Source of the DNA: Malania oleifera | Lineage: Eukaryota; Streptophyta; Magnoliopsida; Santalales; Ximeniaceae | Reading direction: 5' to 3' | Length of the DNA stretch: 64,000 bases | Assembly (NCBI RefSeq): GCF_029873635.1 | Contig: NC_080423.1 | Span: 110,873,087 to 110,937,086 of the forward strand | Shown: positions 37,536 to 49,736 of the stretch, piece by piece | Position numbering within the stretch: position 1 is the first letter of the stretch | How the letters are laid out: every line of letters starts with the position of its first letter | Notes under the pieces: model-generated | Told to the model about the DNA's origin: nothing | Seen by the model: the letters and a program-made list of their open reading frames with translations, nothing else | The model's database searches: none | Translations under genes and position numbers: made by a program

Positions 37536-38118
37536 CTTATTGAATTACATGTATAAAAAAGAAAAATAATATAAATAAACTTAAGACTAAATGATAGAAT
37601 ATAAACTAAAGATAAGTAAGAATAGAACGATTACTTACTATTGAGTAATATGATCAAAATAATATTAGATCGTAAAAGTGTGGCAAGTCCATCCTCTCCA
37701 CTTAAAAGAATTTAATATGCCGCATAAAAATTGATTTCTTCTATCAAAAAAAGAAAAGAAAAAAAAAATGGTGGGCTGGGCTTTCAAAATTTCTACATCA
37801 ATGGTGTCTGAATTCTTTGAATCCTTACTGGTTTGACGAGTCCCAAACAAGGGAAATGAGATTTCTTGTGGAGCATGGAAAAGGCAAACGTGTCAAACCA
37901 AATCAAATTAATTCCCTCTTTTTGGACTTTTGGTTCATTTATGTACTTCTGTATCGCCTCATTCTCTTCCCTTCCCTACTCTTCTCTGTCCACTAGCGAC
38001 CTTTGCCCTCCACCTTGCATTTACCTGTCCCTTTCTTTACTCTATGTAAGGGCAGCTCGGCCCATAAAGTTCCTCGTACGAGCGGTCGAGGATGGGATAG
38101 GCCACAATATGCCTATAA
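37536..38118. other. Intergenic stretch, nothing recognised
   Basis: No gene or repeat family recognised; some less AT-rich sequence lies at 37920-38110. Confidence 0.4.
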
Positions 38119-38783
38119 TACGTAACCGTTGGTATTATTGTTAAAAATTAAAAAAATAAAAAATAAAAAATAGTAATTTGTTTAGTTAATATTTATTAAA
38201 ATAATATAAATTAAAAAACTTAGTTAAAAAATATTAATTTTATCTTGAAATCAAATAATATTATAAAAATATAATTAAAATAAAAAAATAATGTACAGTA
38301 AAAAATGACTATGATAAAAATAAAATTTATTACAGTTAGATTACTTAATTGTTCTACTTCTAAAATTTACTTTATAATAAAAATTTTCTTGGACATGATA
38401 ATTAGAAAATAGCTAAGGTATTTTGTAATTGGCTTTACTATTATTTTATGTTTTTTGAAATTTATGTGTATTTTAATTTTAATTATATTTAAATTTATAT
38501 GATTATTCAATTTTATTTTTTATTTAAAAATGTATAAAATAATTAATTTAATTCAAAAAAACTACTTTTAGATATTAAAATTTCTCGCAACACAGGCTGC
38601 CAAAATAACTGAAAATTATAAAATTTAGTTTTCAATTTTTTAACAAACAGTTAAAAAAAGACAACAGAAATAGAAAATTGATAACATAAACAAACATATT
38701 TTTATATTCTATTTCTTAAATGTGGAAAAATAGAATTAGAAAACAAAAAATAAAAGACGACAATGATACCAAACATGCCTTTA
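38119..38783. mobile_element. AT-rich MITE, copy 1
   Basis: Aligns in the same orientation with 62193-62828, for example in the TTTACTTTATAATAA and TTTTAATTATATTTAAATT stretches. Imperfect terminal inverted repeats carry TTTGGTATCATTGTC at the right end (minus strand) and TTGGTATTATTGTT at the left. No coding capacity. The family could be hAT-like from the TTTGGTA ends; this is not proven. Confidence 0.6.
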
Positions 38784-41775
38784 CCTTATATTTTTGCAAG
38801 AGACTCTTTTCTAGTCTTGAACTCGTGACGTGCCTAAGCTGCTCCTCACTATATATATAATTTAGGTGCATTTTTAAATTAAAATGAATAAAAAATAAGA
38901 TTAAGTTGGTTATTTTCCGTTTCATTTTTTGGTGATGTATCTGTGCAAGCTTTTCAAGCCATTAAATTAAGTATCGAATTTGGTTTATATTTGATCGAGT
39001 CGAACCGATTATGTCCATGTTAGTTGCAAATTAAATTAAGGAGTTATACATGGATTCCCAGTAGTTAATCTTCTTTGAATTAAAGGAAGCCTGCATTGAA
39101 TTGAGCTAAACCCAAAAATATTAATTGCTTAATTAATTAATTGTAAACAGAGAAAAATTGTACAATGTGTCTATCCTTCCTTATTGAATGTGCCTGTTGT
39201 GTTGATGTCAAACACGTAGTAAGTGGGTCTCGCTCATAATAAGCGTGATGCTAATATAAATGAGATTCATTTACTACATGTCCTGCATATAAATAATAAG
39301 CACACGAACACATGGAGAGGCAAACACACTTTATAATTTTCGAAGACTAGATAATTTTAATCCTATGTTTGGATAGATCTTGGGTTTGAATTTATATTGA
39401 ATTTGGATAAGATGCAATTTGTCCAAATCCTCTATAATCCAAATTTAATATCTAAATGTATCGGATTAATGAGTGAAAGAAGAGGAATTGCGACGAACAA
39501 TAAACCACAAAAATGGAGAAAATTAAAGTGGGCATGCAAGCAACTGTCACTTCCAGGCCAAGTTCACTTCATCTGCACTGTGGAAGAAGCACCATATGCA
39601 TACACAATCACACACAGGAGGAAAAGAAGAAAAGCAAAATTATAGGTGGTCTTCACTGTAGCCCTAGCCATTGGGCACAGTGGCTCCACCAGTATGCTCA
39701 ACAGGGTGCCCCCCCCCCCCCCTTCTCTCTCTCTCTCTCTCTCATTGGGTACACAAAAAATTGAAGAGACCATAATCTTGACTATGGAGATATTGTGTTT
39801 AGTGGGGGAGAGGCAAAGGGGTCATGTAAGAATGCTAGAGGATCTCTGGGAATTGACAAATAGTACAGTGTTAATTAGTACATACTACTGCAACTGATAA
39901 TGTCGATGAACTTTTTAAAGTTATGAGAGTGTCAAAATCTTCATTAGCCTTTTAAGGGGAGCTATTCACTATTTAGCTGCTGGGTATGCCTAGCTCAGCA
40001 CCTGTACTTGCATACTATTGATTTGCACAACTAAACATGTCTTATTTATCTGCTAGGGTTGGCTCCTATTCACCTACTTAATTAATTAATTTGGTACCTA
40101 GCTACCTTGTCTTCCTTGGATGCCATTCCCCATTCTATTCTCATTATTAGTTAATATAATGTGGTAATGTCTTGCACAGCACTATCGGAAATTATATTAA
40201 TGAAAATAACAATAAGGTCACGAGTCACTCTCGAACACCCTCTTTGTTTCTTCGGAACTCTAATTATTGATGTCTAATGTAGCAATGGAAGAAGAATGGA
40301 TAGCTATGAACATACATGCCTATGAACAAATCAATCATTAATTGAATTGAATGCTGTAGATTATGAGGGAAAGCTTGTTAGGTTTTATATTTGAAGGGTT
40401 GGGTGGGTGCGTATGGGCCAAGGATGAATGGGCTATGGCCCATCAGGGTGTGTGAAGTAATGGGTATACGCCCCTATTAATGTCTCTGAATCTTCATGGG
40501 CCTACCCAAATAGGAGCCCAAAGTCTTCATATGTAGCCCAAAGTCTCTAAACGAAATCCTTGATCCAATAGAACCCTAAAATAATGCATGTGAATCAAAA
40601 TATCTACACATAGTTATAAATTAATTAATTGGCTATGATTTGTTACTTTTTCTTTGATGAAATGTTCTTAGAAGTTGAAGGGTACCAATTAATAAATCAA
40701 TAAATATTGGATAATTTGATCCAACTTAATATATATATGTATATATATATATATACATTTTTTTTTTGAATTTTTTATTTTGGTTGATTAATTAGTTCAG
40801 TTAATTAAAATTTTTAACTAAATAAGTGAAATAAATAATAGGGCAAATGAAACTCACATCTCCTGAAATTTGACAGAAAGATAGAGACTTTCTTTGAGAT
40901 TTTAAAAATGTCACAAACCTTGCATGAGATTTTAAAAATGTTACATACGTCCTTTGAAGTTTGCCAAAAAAACAAATCTATCTTAAAAAAATTTGTCTTT
41001 TTTACAAAAATACAATGAGAGATTTGACAAGTCTCATGGGAAGTTCTTAGAATTCTTGAAATTTCATAAAAGGTCTGTAAAAATTTTAAAATCTGAATGA
41101 AGGTTATCATCTTTTTACCAAACTTAATAAAAGTCAATATCTTTTGTCTTAAATAATATATATCATTAAATTTATCTATATAACTTCATTCTCCTACACT
41201 AAAATTTGGACCTATACTAAATATTTAAATATTTTTTTGCAAGCTTTGTAGTCGAGCCAATTGAAAATTTGAAATTATAAAAAAAAAAAGTTTTAATTTT
41301 GAAGATGGATTAATGTACTTAATTTAAATTAATTTAATTAAGAATATATAATTAATTTTTTAAAAATTTCAATTAATTGTACTCGTGGCATGCCCAACCA
41401 TGTTATTTTGGTTTTATTAATTTTTGCCACGACGAAAAGTCCTCAATAACAATTACAAAAACACATTTTATCTTTAGCAGCGAATTTGTAGTCTTCAGCC
41501 CCTTCACCGTCAAAACGCCGCCGTTCTAGCTCACCCAAAATTGTGTTTAGAAAGCGCAATATATGTTTGCCGGCGACTATTTCTTTATTAGTGGCGACAC
41601 AATTGTCGGTAAAAATACTAGACTGTCAGTTCTTAATGGAACTCCGCACGCCGCGCGTTCGTCTTGCCATGAGTCCTGCTCCGCTCCCACTGCTGTAGGG
41701 GAGAGAGATGCAAAGGTGTGCCATCTCCCCTGATTAATCAATTCAACTCCCCTCGTACCTCACTAGCATCTAATC
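38784..41775. other. Upstream flank of the PPR gene
   Basis: Mostly AT-rich. It holds one copy of the TATGTTTGGA dispersed repeat (39362-39470) and a C13 then CT microsatellite (39708-39743). An AT-rich sequence at 40850-41140 resembles 47760-48120 in its words (GAAATTTGACA, TTTTAAAAAT, ACCAAACTT). The 350 bp before the PPR start are less AT-rich and presumably hold its promoter and 5' UTR; I cannot place a TATA box. Confidence 0.4.
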
Positions 41776-44700
41776 ATGAATTTGCTCTGGTCCCGGATGT
41801 TCCATTTCACAAATCGAAGTCAAAATGTTATTACAAAGGGAGGAAGAAGGCCTGTTCATCTCGCAATAGCCAATTTATCCACCCTTCAAATCTCCAATGA
41901 CAACGAGAGCAAAGTACGAGAAATCTCAAACATTCTCAAACACAACAACTGGGAATTCCTCATCAAATCGACAGACATACCGAAGAAGCTAAACCCTGAA
42001 GTGGTTCGATCCGTTCTTCTCCAAAACGAGGTCTGTGATCCTGTACGCCTTCTGGGTTTCTTTAACTGGTCCTGTACCCAAATGGGTGTTCCTCAAAATT
42101 TGCATTCTTTTTCAATTCTTGCTATAAGGCTTTGTAATTCCAACCTGTCTGGTCATGCGAATGGAGTTCTAGAGCGAATGATTGAAAAATGTTGGCCGAA
42201 ATTGGCAATTTTGGATTCCGTTGCTAGTTGTTTTAGGGGCTATGAAGGATCTAATCCTGTAGTTTTTGAAATGTTGATTGATGGGTATAAAAAGATGGGT
42301 CTTTTGAATGAGGCTGCTGAGGTAGTTTTAGCTTCTAAAAATGGTGAATTTTTGCCTTCTTTACTATGCTGCAATTCTCTGTTGAAGGATTTGTTAAAAA
42401 TTAATAATATGGAGTTGTTTTGGAAGGTTTATGATGGAATGTTGAGGTCTAAGATAGTTCCTGATGTTTACACTTACAGTAGTTTGATAAATGCTCATTG
42501 TAAGGTTGGGAATCTTGAGAAGGGCAAGAGGCTTCTTTTTGAAATGGAGGAGAAGGGTTGTAGTCCTAATTTGGTGACATATAATGTACTAATTGGAGGG
42601 TTTTGTAGAGCTGGGGCCCTTAATGAAGCCTTTGAAGTAAAGAAGTTAATGAAAGGTAAGGGACTCGTCCCGGATAGTTATACGTACAACCTGCTTATTG
42701 ATGGGCTGTGCAAACAAAAGAGATCACGAGAGGCAAAATTGATGTTAGAAGAGATGTTGAGTGTGGGTTTAAATCCTGATCACATCTCTTACACTGCTTT
42801 GGCCAATGGGTTTATGAAAGAAGGTAATGTAGAAGAGGCTTTTAGAGTCAAGAATGAGATGGAAGCTCTTAAAATTAAGTTAAATCTTGTCACATATAAT
42901 GCGCTCGTTTATGGCCTCTGCAGGGTTGGTAAGATGAGCAAGGCAATGGATTTCTTGAATGAGATGATTGTAAAGGGCACAAAACCTGATAGTCAGACCT
43001 ATAATTTGTTGATAGAGGGGTATTGTCGAGAGCATAATATGGTTAAGGCTTATGAACTACTGGTTGAGATGAAGAATAGGAACCTAGCAGCCACAGTGTT
43101 TACTTATGGTGTAATAATTAATGGGCTATGCCGCATTGGAGATCTTCAACAGGCTAATGAAGTTTTAAATAACATGATTGCTGGTGGTTTGAAGCCAAAT
43201 GCTGTTGTCTACACGACTCTCATTAAAGGTCATGTTCAAGAAGGTAAATTTGCTGAGGCAGGAAGGATTTTAATGGGGATGAAGGAGAAAGGGGTTTTTC
43301 CTGACACCTTTTGCTTTAATTCTCTTATAATCGGCCTATGCAAAGTGAAAAAGATGGAAGAAGCAAGGACCTTTTTTGTTGAAATGTTGGGCATGGGATT
43401 AAAGCCAAATGCATATACCTATGGGGCTTTCATCCATGGATATGGTAAGGCCGGGGATATGCAAAATGCAGATAGGTATTTCAGACAGATGCTACATTGT
43501 GGTATAGTGCCAAATAATGTTATTTACACAGCCTTGATTGATGGGCATTGCAAAGATGGGAATACAGCGGAAGCTTTTGAAGTATTTAGATGTATGCTTG
43601 GGCAAAAAGTGCTTCCAGATTTGCAGACGTATAGTGTGATGATCAATGGTCTCTCAAGGAATGGCAAAATGCAGGAAGCTATGAGCATTCTCTCAGAGCT
43701 CCAGAACAAGAGTCTGGTTCCTGATGTATTCACTTACAGCTCTCTCATTTCTGGGTTTTGCAAGCAAGGTAACGTAAAGGAGGCTTTTCAATTTCTTGAA
43801 GAGATGCGCCAGAAAGGCATTAATCCAAACATTGTTACTTATAATGCCCTTATCAATGGGTTATGCAAGTCAGGTGACATTGAAAGAGCCAGGGAACTTT
43901 TTGATGAAATCCCAGCAAATGGATTTGCCCACAATGTTGTTACATATGCTACAATTATAGATGGCTACTGCAAATATGGAAATTTGAGTGAAGCATTTCA
44001 TTTGTTTGATGAGATGCCATCAAGGGGCGTTCTACCAGACAGTTTTGTCTACAGTGCCCTTGTTGATGGGTGCTGCAAAGAAGGAAATATGGAGAAGGCT
44101 CTATCTTTGTTTCAAGAAATGGTACAAAAGGGCTTTGCTTCTATAGGTTCCTTTAATGCTTTGATTGATGGCTTCTGCAAGTCCAGCAGACTGATTGAAG
44201 CGAACAAGTTGTTGGAAGCCATGGTCAATAAGGAAGTCATGCCTAATCATATTACCTACACTATTCTGATTGATCATCATTGTAAGGCAGGAAAGATGGA
44301 GGAAGCAGAACAGCTCTTTTCTGAGATGCAAAACAGCAATCTGATGCCAAACATTTTTACTTACACATCAATTCTACATGGGTACAAGAAAATGGGGAAA
44401 AAGCTTGAAATGTTTGCTCTTTTTGAGCAGATGGTGGCAAGGGGGATTGAGCCAGATGAAGTAACATATGACTTGATGATTGATGCTCACTGCATAGAAG
44501 GGAATTTGATAGAAGCATTTAAGTTGTCAGATGAAATGTTGGCCAAAGGTGTGAAGTTGGGTAAAATTGCAAATGCACTGATAGACTTCCTGTGCGAAAA
44601 GGAAGAATTCGCTAAAGTACTGAAGTCAATTGATGAAATGGCAGAGCAAGGGTTTAGTCTTAGTCTCGCCATGTGCAGCACTCTGATCCGTAGTTTATAC

Positions 44701-44883
44701 GAAGCAGGAAATACAGACAAAGCAGCTGGAATTCTGAGGAGTGTGGTGAGGTTGGGATGGGTTCCAGACTCTGCTAGTTTAAGCGACTTAATCAGTGAAC
44801 ACCAGTTCGATACAAATTGTGATAATGCTGCCAGTCTTTTAAAGAATGAAGTGCCAAGAGTAGCTTATCAGGCACAAGGTTAG
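41776..44883 (+). CDS. P-class pentatricopeptide repeat protein, mitochondrial-type (At5g61990-like)
   Basis: Intact, intronless 1035-residue reading frame and the only clear host gene here. From about residue 160 to 997 it is made of about 24 back-to-back 35-residue PPR motifs of the P class (pattern VTYN-LI-GLCK-G---EA---F-EM---G--P). No E, DYW, PLS or SMR domain is present. P-class proteins bind single-stranded organelle RNA, about one base per motif, to stabilise, process or help translate it. The first 40 residues are rich in Arg, Ser, Thr and hydrophobics and lack Asp/Glu, which fits a mitochondrial presequence. The start is supported by an in-frame TAG at 41764, so no upstream Met is available. 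From memory, overall sequence and length resemble Arabidopsis At5g61990, a predicted mitochondrial protein; orthology is inferred. A restorer-of-fertility-like role is possible but unsupported. Confidence 0.95.
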   Translation: MNLLWSRMFHFTNRSQNVITKGGRRPVHLAIANLSTLQISNDNESKVREISNILKHNNWEFLIKSTDIPKKLNPEVVRSVLLQNEVCDPVRLLGFFNWSCTQMGVPQNLHSFSILAIRLCNSNLSGHANGVLERMIEKCWPKLAILDSVASCFRGYEGSNPVVFEMLIDGYKKMGLLNEAAEVVLASKNGEFLPSLLCCNSLLKDLLKINNMELFWKVYDGMLRSKIVPDVYTYSSLINAHCKVGNLEKGKRLLFEMEEKGCSPNLVTYNVLIGGFCRAGALNEAFEVKKLMKGKGLVPDSYTYNLLIDGLCKQKRSREAKLMLEEMLSVGLNPDHISYTALANGFMKEGNVEEAFRVKNEMEALKIKLNLVTYNALVYGLCRVGKMSKAMDFLNEMIVKGTKPDSQTYNLLIEGYCREHNMVKAYELLVEMKNRNLAATVFTYGVIINGLCRIGDLQQANEVLNNMIAGGLKPNAVVYTTLIKGHVQEGKFAEAGRILMGMKEKGVFPDTFCFNSLIIGLCKVKKMEEARTFFVEMLGMGLKPNAYTYGAFIHGYGKAGDMQNADRYFRQMLHCGIVPNNVIYTALIDGHCKDGNTAEAFEVFRCMLGQKVLPDLQTYSVMINGLSRNGKMQEAMSILSELQNKSLVPDVFTYSSLISGFCKQGNVKEAFQFLEEMRQKGINPNIVTYNALINGLCKSGDIERARELFDEIPANGFAHNVVTYATIIDGYCKYGNLSEAFHLFDEMPSRGVLPDSFVYSALVDGCCKEGNMEKALSLFQEMVQKGFASIGSFNALIDGFCKSSRLIEANKLLEAMVNKEVMPNHITYTILIDHHCKAGKMEEAEQLFSEMQNSNLMPNIFTYTSILHGYKKMGKKLEMFALFEQMVARGIEPDEVTYDLMIDAHCIEGNLIEAFKLSDEMLAKGVKLGKIANALIDFLCEKEEFAKVLKSIDEMAEQGFSLSLAMCSTLIRSLYEAGNTDKAAGILRSVVRLGWVPDSASLSDLISEHQFDTNCDNAASLLKNEVPRVAYQAQG

Positions 44884-44930
44884 ATGTTTAAAGAAGAGAA
44901 ATGGGATTGCTGCTCCATCTGTAGCTCCAT

Positions 44931-45056
44931 CATGTTACTTGTGGATGATGGCCCAAACAGGGTGCTAAAAAGTTAACTTACCTAATGGGTGGATCAATCA
45001 TGTCATGTGTGGATGGTGGCCCAAACATGGTGCTAAAGTAAATTTAGCCTAATGGA
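44931..45056. repeat. Tandem duplication of about 60 bp after the PPR stop
   Basis: Two diverged units (44931-44991 and 44999-45056) share GTGGATG(A/G)TGGCCCAAACA and GGTGCTAAA. Position suggests the 3' UTR of the PPR gene. Confidence 0.7.
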
Positions 45057-45950
45057 GGAAGCCATAGACCTGGTTCTCACTTTTGCTAAAAGTTGTGGAT
45101 TCAACACTTGGAAAAGTGAGTTCTACTTCCTGATTTTATGGAGAAACTTGTTCAAAATGAGTTTTTGTGGAATATTTAGCTTAATACTTATGCTAACGTA
45201 TAGATTGGACATAATTAATTTGTTGCTCACCGAACCTAAAACAGGAACTCTTCCAGCTGTATGGTGGCATATTTGAGATTGGGAAGGGAAAAACTAATTT
45301 CTTTGTTACCTGTAAGTTACAACAAAAGCTTCCTACCTGTGTATCTATTCATTTCAATTCTGTTGAGTCTTTAGACGTGTACTAATTTTTGGTTGTAAGG
45401 GCACCTTAAGAGTTTCCTTATAAAATTTTTATTTTAATTTCATTTGAACATTACCTGCACAAAGATAATTTGTAATACACAATGTGCAATGATCATATTT
45501 TAGAAATTTTATTTTGATGTGAAGATAATATATCTTTTGTTTTGCAATCAGTTCATTCTATTCTTGCCTCACATGTTCGTGGCAATATGAATGTGTATTG
45601 TGTCTTCTTATATTCCAGAAAGAGTAATGGACCATGTTGACCAGCTGAGGAACACAAGTAACAGATCACACGTTAGTCAGCTAGAGAGCACAACTTCAAC
45701 AACATCTAGGCACAATGGTAACTGATGTGCTTGATGTACTGTAATGGTAAGTACAGTCCATTAACAATTTCTTCATATGTTTGATTCCTTGTGCTTATTT
45801 TCCTTTCTGTTTTTCTTTTTCTTTCACATACACGTAATTTGACTTGGTTGTTTATCAATCATTAACTCATGGAAATTTAAGAGCATTGTATTAGAATAGA
45901 TCACATGCAATCATAAATTTATAAAATGTTGTTATATAGGCTTGGAAATT
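45057..45950 (+). other. Possible spliced 3' UTR of the PPR gene
   Basis: Splice-like borders outline a candidate noncoding exon from about 45619 (after TATATTCCAG) to 45747 (before GTAAGTAC). Other weaker candidates lie near 45240-45310. No protein is encoded. Transcript evidence would be needed to call exons. Confidence 0.25.
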
Positions 45951-45951
45951 T

Positions 45952-46282
45952 AAGTGGCTGAAATGCGCATGGCTAAATTGAGGAATGGACATATTTGTAA
46001 TAAGCTACGCATAGCACTAGTAAAAGATAAGGGAGGGGCAACACAAAATGCATGCCAAGTAGTGTTACCTATGAGTAGGAGCGAGCTAGTTATTGTTAAT
46101 GGTACTAGAAGAGGGAGGGGTAGACCTAAAAATAACTTGGAATGAGGTAGTGGGGAAGGATTTAACAGCTCTTTAGTTAGCAGAAGAAAATTCCCTTGAT
46201 TAAGTAAATTGGCAGAGAAGGATCCATGTAGCTGACCTCACTTAGTGGGACTTAATGCTTGTTATTGTTGTTGTTGTTACAT
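45952..46282 (+). mobile_element. LINE 3' end fragment
   Basis: Fragments of the conserved C-terminal region of plant L1-type RT proteins are seen: RRGRGRPK near 46110, then in another frame EVVGKDLTAL, WQRRIHVADLT and WDLM. A (TTG)n-like tail follows at 46259-46280. This is a 5'-truncated, frameshifted copy with internal stops. A related fragment lies on the minus strand at 56320-56560. Confidence 0.75.
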
Positions 46283-47472
46283 AGGCTTGGAAGTAAATTT
46301 ATTCTTTTTGTTTTTAAACCAAAATTGAAAATTTTGCCGAAAACTTTGAACACAATGGATTTTGTGGTTCATCAGTATCTCTACATCTATGAAGCCCCAG
46401 TGAAGTCTCTACTATGCTGTAGATTGAAATTACTTTGGCGTTTCAACTCTCAAATACGAATGTATTTGTCCTTACATGAAATCCCCAAAAGATTCGCATA
46501 CAATGCTAAATGGATGCTGGCTCAAAAAACAATAAAATAATCCTGTAATGCATGCATGTGCATGAGGGGGATGGGGGTGGAAGACCCCTCCAACCAACTG
46601 TTGGGATGTTTTCATCACCTGGAATAGTTTTAGTGGACGTGAAACCTTCCCATTTTTGGTAGACTTCAAGTAGAGCACCATCTGAATACACGCCAATAGT
46701 GAGGATTGTAACCTTGAAACGTAATTGTTTCAGGAGTCCATGAAACTAATGGTGCAACATTGATAACAGTTGTGCAATTCAATTTCCATGGGTTTTCCTA
46801 ATGCATCCCAACATTCATGTTCTTGTAAAGTGAGAAAAAGATGAAAACTTGAGATTATAGCACAGGCTGGCATCGAAGTGGCTACAGTAATAAAAAAGAA
46901 GAATTTGTGCTATTTGTTAGCAATGAAGTGGTGCATGAGTATCTTATTTGTATCTCTGATTTTTCTCCACTGATTATCAAATGGTTATTATGATCTAAAC
47001 CTTGTAATACATTAGTGGGGACCTTGATACTGGGGGAACAAGTGACCCTTTTCTTCCTTTGTCATTCTGTTTGGTTTGTATTTGAATTTCAAAATGGTTG
47101 CCAGAACTGGTCTACCAGAATATGTTAAAATGATCTGATGATCTAGGAATAGGATTCATCTTTGCCTATGAGACATTATTCACCATTTTTTAAAATATTA
47201 TGCTGGGAAATTATAGCAGAAATTGAATTTACAGAGAATCAGTTGATTTCTTCTATTGTTTGATCTCTCAAATCCCTTTTTTATTCTTCTCATTTATTTG
47301 CTATCCTATTCTCATCTCGAACTATTGGGTTTTGCTAGTTGTTTATTCGATCTCCTGTTTGAGTTTCGAACAGAAAAAGGATGAAAAAGAGAAGAGAAGA
47401 AGAAAAAGATGGAACGGCAAAAAGTCTGTTGGGTGAGCTTGATAAAGGTTCAGAATAGCAACCAGCCAGGAT
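46283..47472. other. Intergenic stretch downstream of the PPR gene
   Basis: No gene is recognised. A 3' splice-like TTGTTTCAG|G occurs near 46734, which might belong to a longer noncoding tail of the PPR transcript. Confidence 0.35.
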
Positions 47473-47647
47473 GAGGCATTGTGTTTCTTTGGTTCCTGGA
47501 AGAGAACCTTGCTGAACTCGTGATATGACCATTGTTCCAGTTGTGAGATAATTTGAAATGAGGCATTGGTTTTGCTTGGTTTCAGGAAAGGAAGCTGTGC
47601 TGAACTTTTGGGATGACAATTATTCCAGCAGAGAGATAGCTTGAAAT
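47473..47647. repeat. Tandem duplication, period about 87 bp
   Basis: Units at 47473-47559 and 47560-47647 share GAGGCATTG, a TTGGTT(C/T)C(T/A)GGAA-like segment, TGCTGAAC, a TGAC-ATT-TTCCAG segment and a final TTGAAAT. Confidence 0.75.
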
Positions 47648-48569
47648 TATTTTTATCATACGTTTAGCAGTTGTAATGATTGGTAATGATGAGTGGTGTC
47701 ATTTTTGAACATTATAAAGGCCTCTCATTTTTTTGACAAATATTAGGAAAATTAGGGCATTTGCTTAAAACAAAAATATATAATTAGGAAAAAAGGCATT
47801 CGTCTCATGAAGTTCTACAAAAAAAGGGGACAAATTTTGCGAATTTTTCTTGAATTTTGTCAAAAAAAAACACGAACTTTCCTAAAGGTTTTAAAAATCT
47901 TTCAAGCCTCTCTTAACATTCAATTTTAAGACATTTATATCTTTGAGTTTGTCTTTTTGTAGGATACAAAAGGAGTTTGTGTTTTTTTTAATAAACATTT
48001 AGAAGGTTTATAAAAATTTTGAAACTTAAAAGGAAAAAACACGCTTTCATATTTTAAACCTTAGGGACAGAATTTTTAAAATTTGAATGTCTATCTTTTT
48101 TCGCCAAACTTCATGGTTAAAATCAAAAGTGACGAAGGGCAAAGAACATATAATCCTATCTTAAACATGATTTTTACTAGTTTGATTTAAAAGATTCAAC
48201 AGATTCACTTATCATGCGACCATTTCAATTGGTGGTTTCTACTCAAAATTTAAAAGTTCTATATTTTACACTATCCCTATGTTTGGGAGCATACAAATTT
48301 AGACCTTAAATTTGAATTTGTGTGAATTTAGATAATATATAATATAAAATTGTATTGATGTCCTTTAAATGTGTGCAAATTCAAATCCAAGTTTCGAAAT
48401 CTATGTTGCCAAACACTGCCTACCAAATTTTTGGGGGACACTATTACAACAACAATAAAATCAAACTTAAAGTCGCACTAGATGTGGTTGGTTATATAAA
48501 TCATTTTCCTCCAATTTATGTGATCATGAACCATTTCTTCTGAGAAATTCAGCGCTATTAAATCCTTAC
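47648..48569. other. AT-rich stretch with two dispersed-repeat copies
   Basis: 47760-48120 resembles 40850-41140 in word content. 48265-48420 is a copy of the TATGTTTGGGAG family (compare 8768-9281), ending GTTGCCAAACACTGCC. No gene. Confidence 0.45.
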
Positions 48570-49736
48570 TGTTAAACGCCCTAACCCGAGAGTATATAGT
48601 CCAAAGGGGGGGTGAATGGACTCTTTTCATGTATATTAAATTTCTCTACAAAATAAAATACTTTGCAAGATTGCAAGCAATTATATCACAATATATGAAA
48701 TGTAAATCAAGCACAAGACATAAATAAAGAGTATAGGGAGAGAAAAGCTTAACACCGGAGATTTAACGTAGTTTGGTACCAAATCAACGTCCATGCCTTA
48801 GTACCAAACCAAGGATTCCAAAATCCACTATGAATACTCTTTCACCAGCGGAGCAAGCCTTACAACTTAGGCACCAAACCCTACACTTGAGAACAAATCC
48901 CTACCCACTCATTAAGAGCCTTCGGTTCACCAAGAACCTTTAACAAATGGTTCACAAAGAACTTTTACAACAAGAAGATGATTTACACAAGATGCTCCTC
49001 AAATGAACTGATTGCAAATACAAAACAAATCCTTACACTACTCTCTCAAGAAATTTATCAAACAAAATTAGAGAACAAGAGAGTTTGAACACTTGTAAAT
49101 GAATAACTACAATGCAAAGTGCAAAGTGCTTAATCAAAGATATATTTCACTAAAATGATCAAGAACCATCGTAAACAAGTCTATGGACTTGTATTTATAG
49201 CCAAAAACTCTTACTAGCCGTTGGGAGCAATTCTCAAACAAAACTAGTCGTTTTCTAGCTATTATTGTGCTGGGCCTGAGACCCCTGGTCGACCTGTAAC
49301 GCCCCGAACCCGCCAAGTGGGGCCCAAGGTGTTATATGTTTCATTCACCTATCTCTGATACCATAAATATCATCCAAGTAGCGGAATATAATTAAACATC
49401 CTCAAATAAAATACTAGAGTACTAATTTATACAACCCAAAAATATATATCCTTCTATCCATATTACATAACTAGAAAATAAAATTAAAAAAATACATTTG
49501 AATTCTACCACCACTCACTCTAAGCTATATTATTTCCCCACTCTAGAGCTCGCTAGGCTCGATCACGAGACGGTCTTGAAAAATGAGTTGTATAATGGGG
49601 TGAGATGCTTTTCAGTAAGGATGAAATAAATTATTATTAGTGTGTGGCAGCATGAGTTTTAGTGTATACAAAATATAATCATTTGTTAAATGACAACAGC
49701 TGTTAAAACACTTATAGATTGTATTCACACATGCAA

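Noticed and set aside
41718-41900. Short frame overlapping the PPR start
   Set aside because: Wrong frame relative to the 1035-residue PPR protein and no similarity to anything; an in-frame stop at 41764 fixes the PPR start at 41776.
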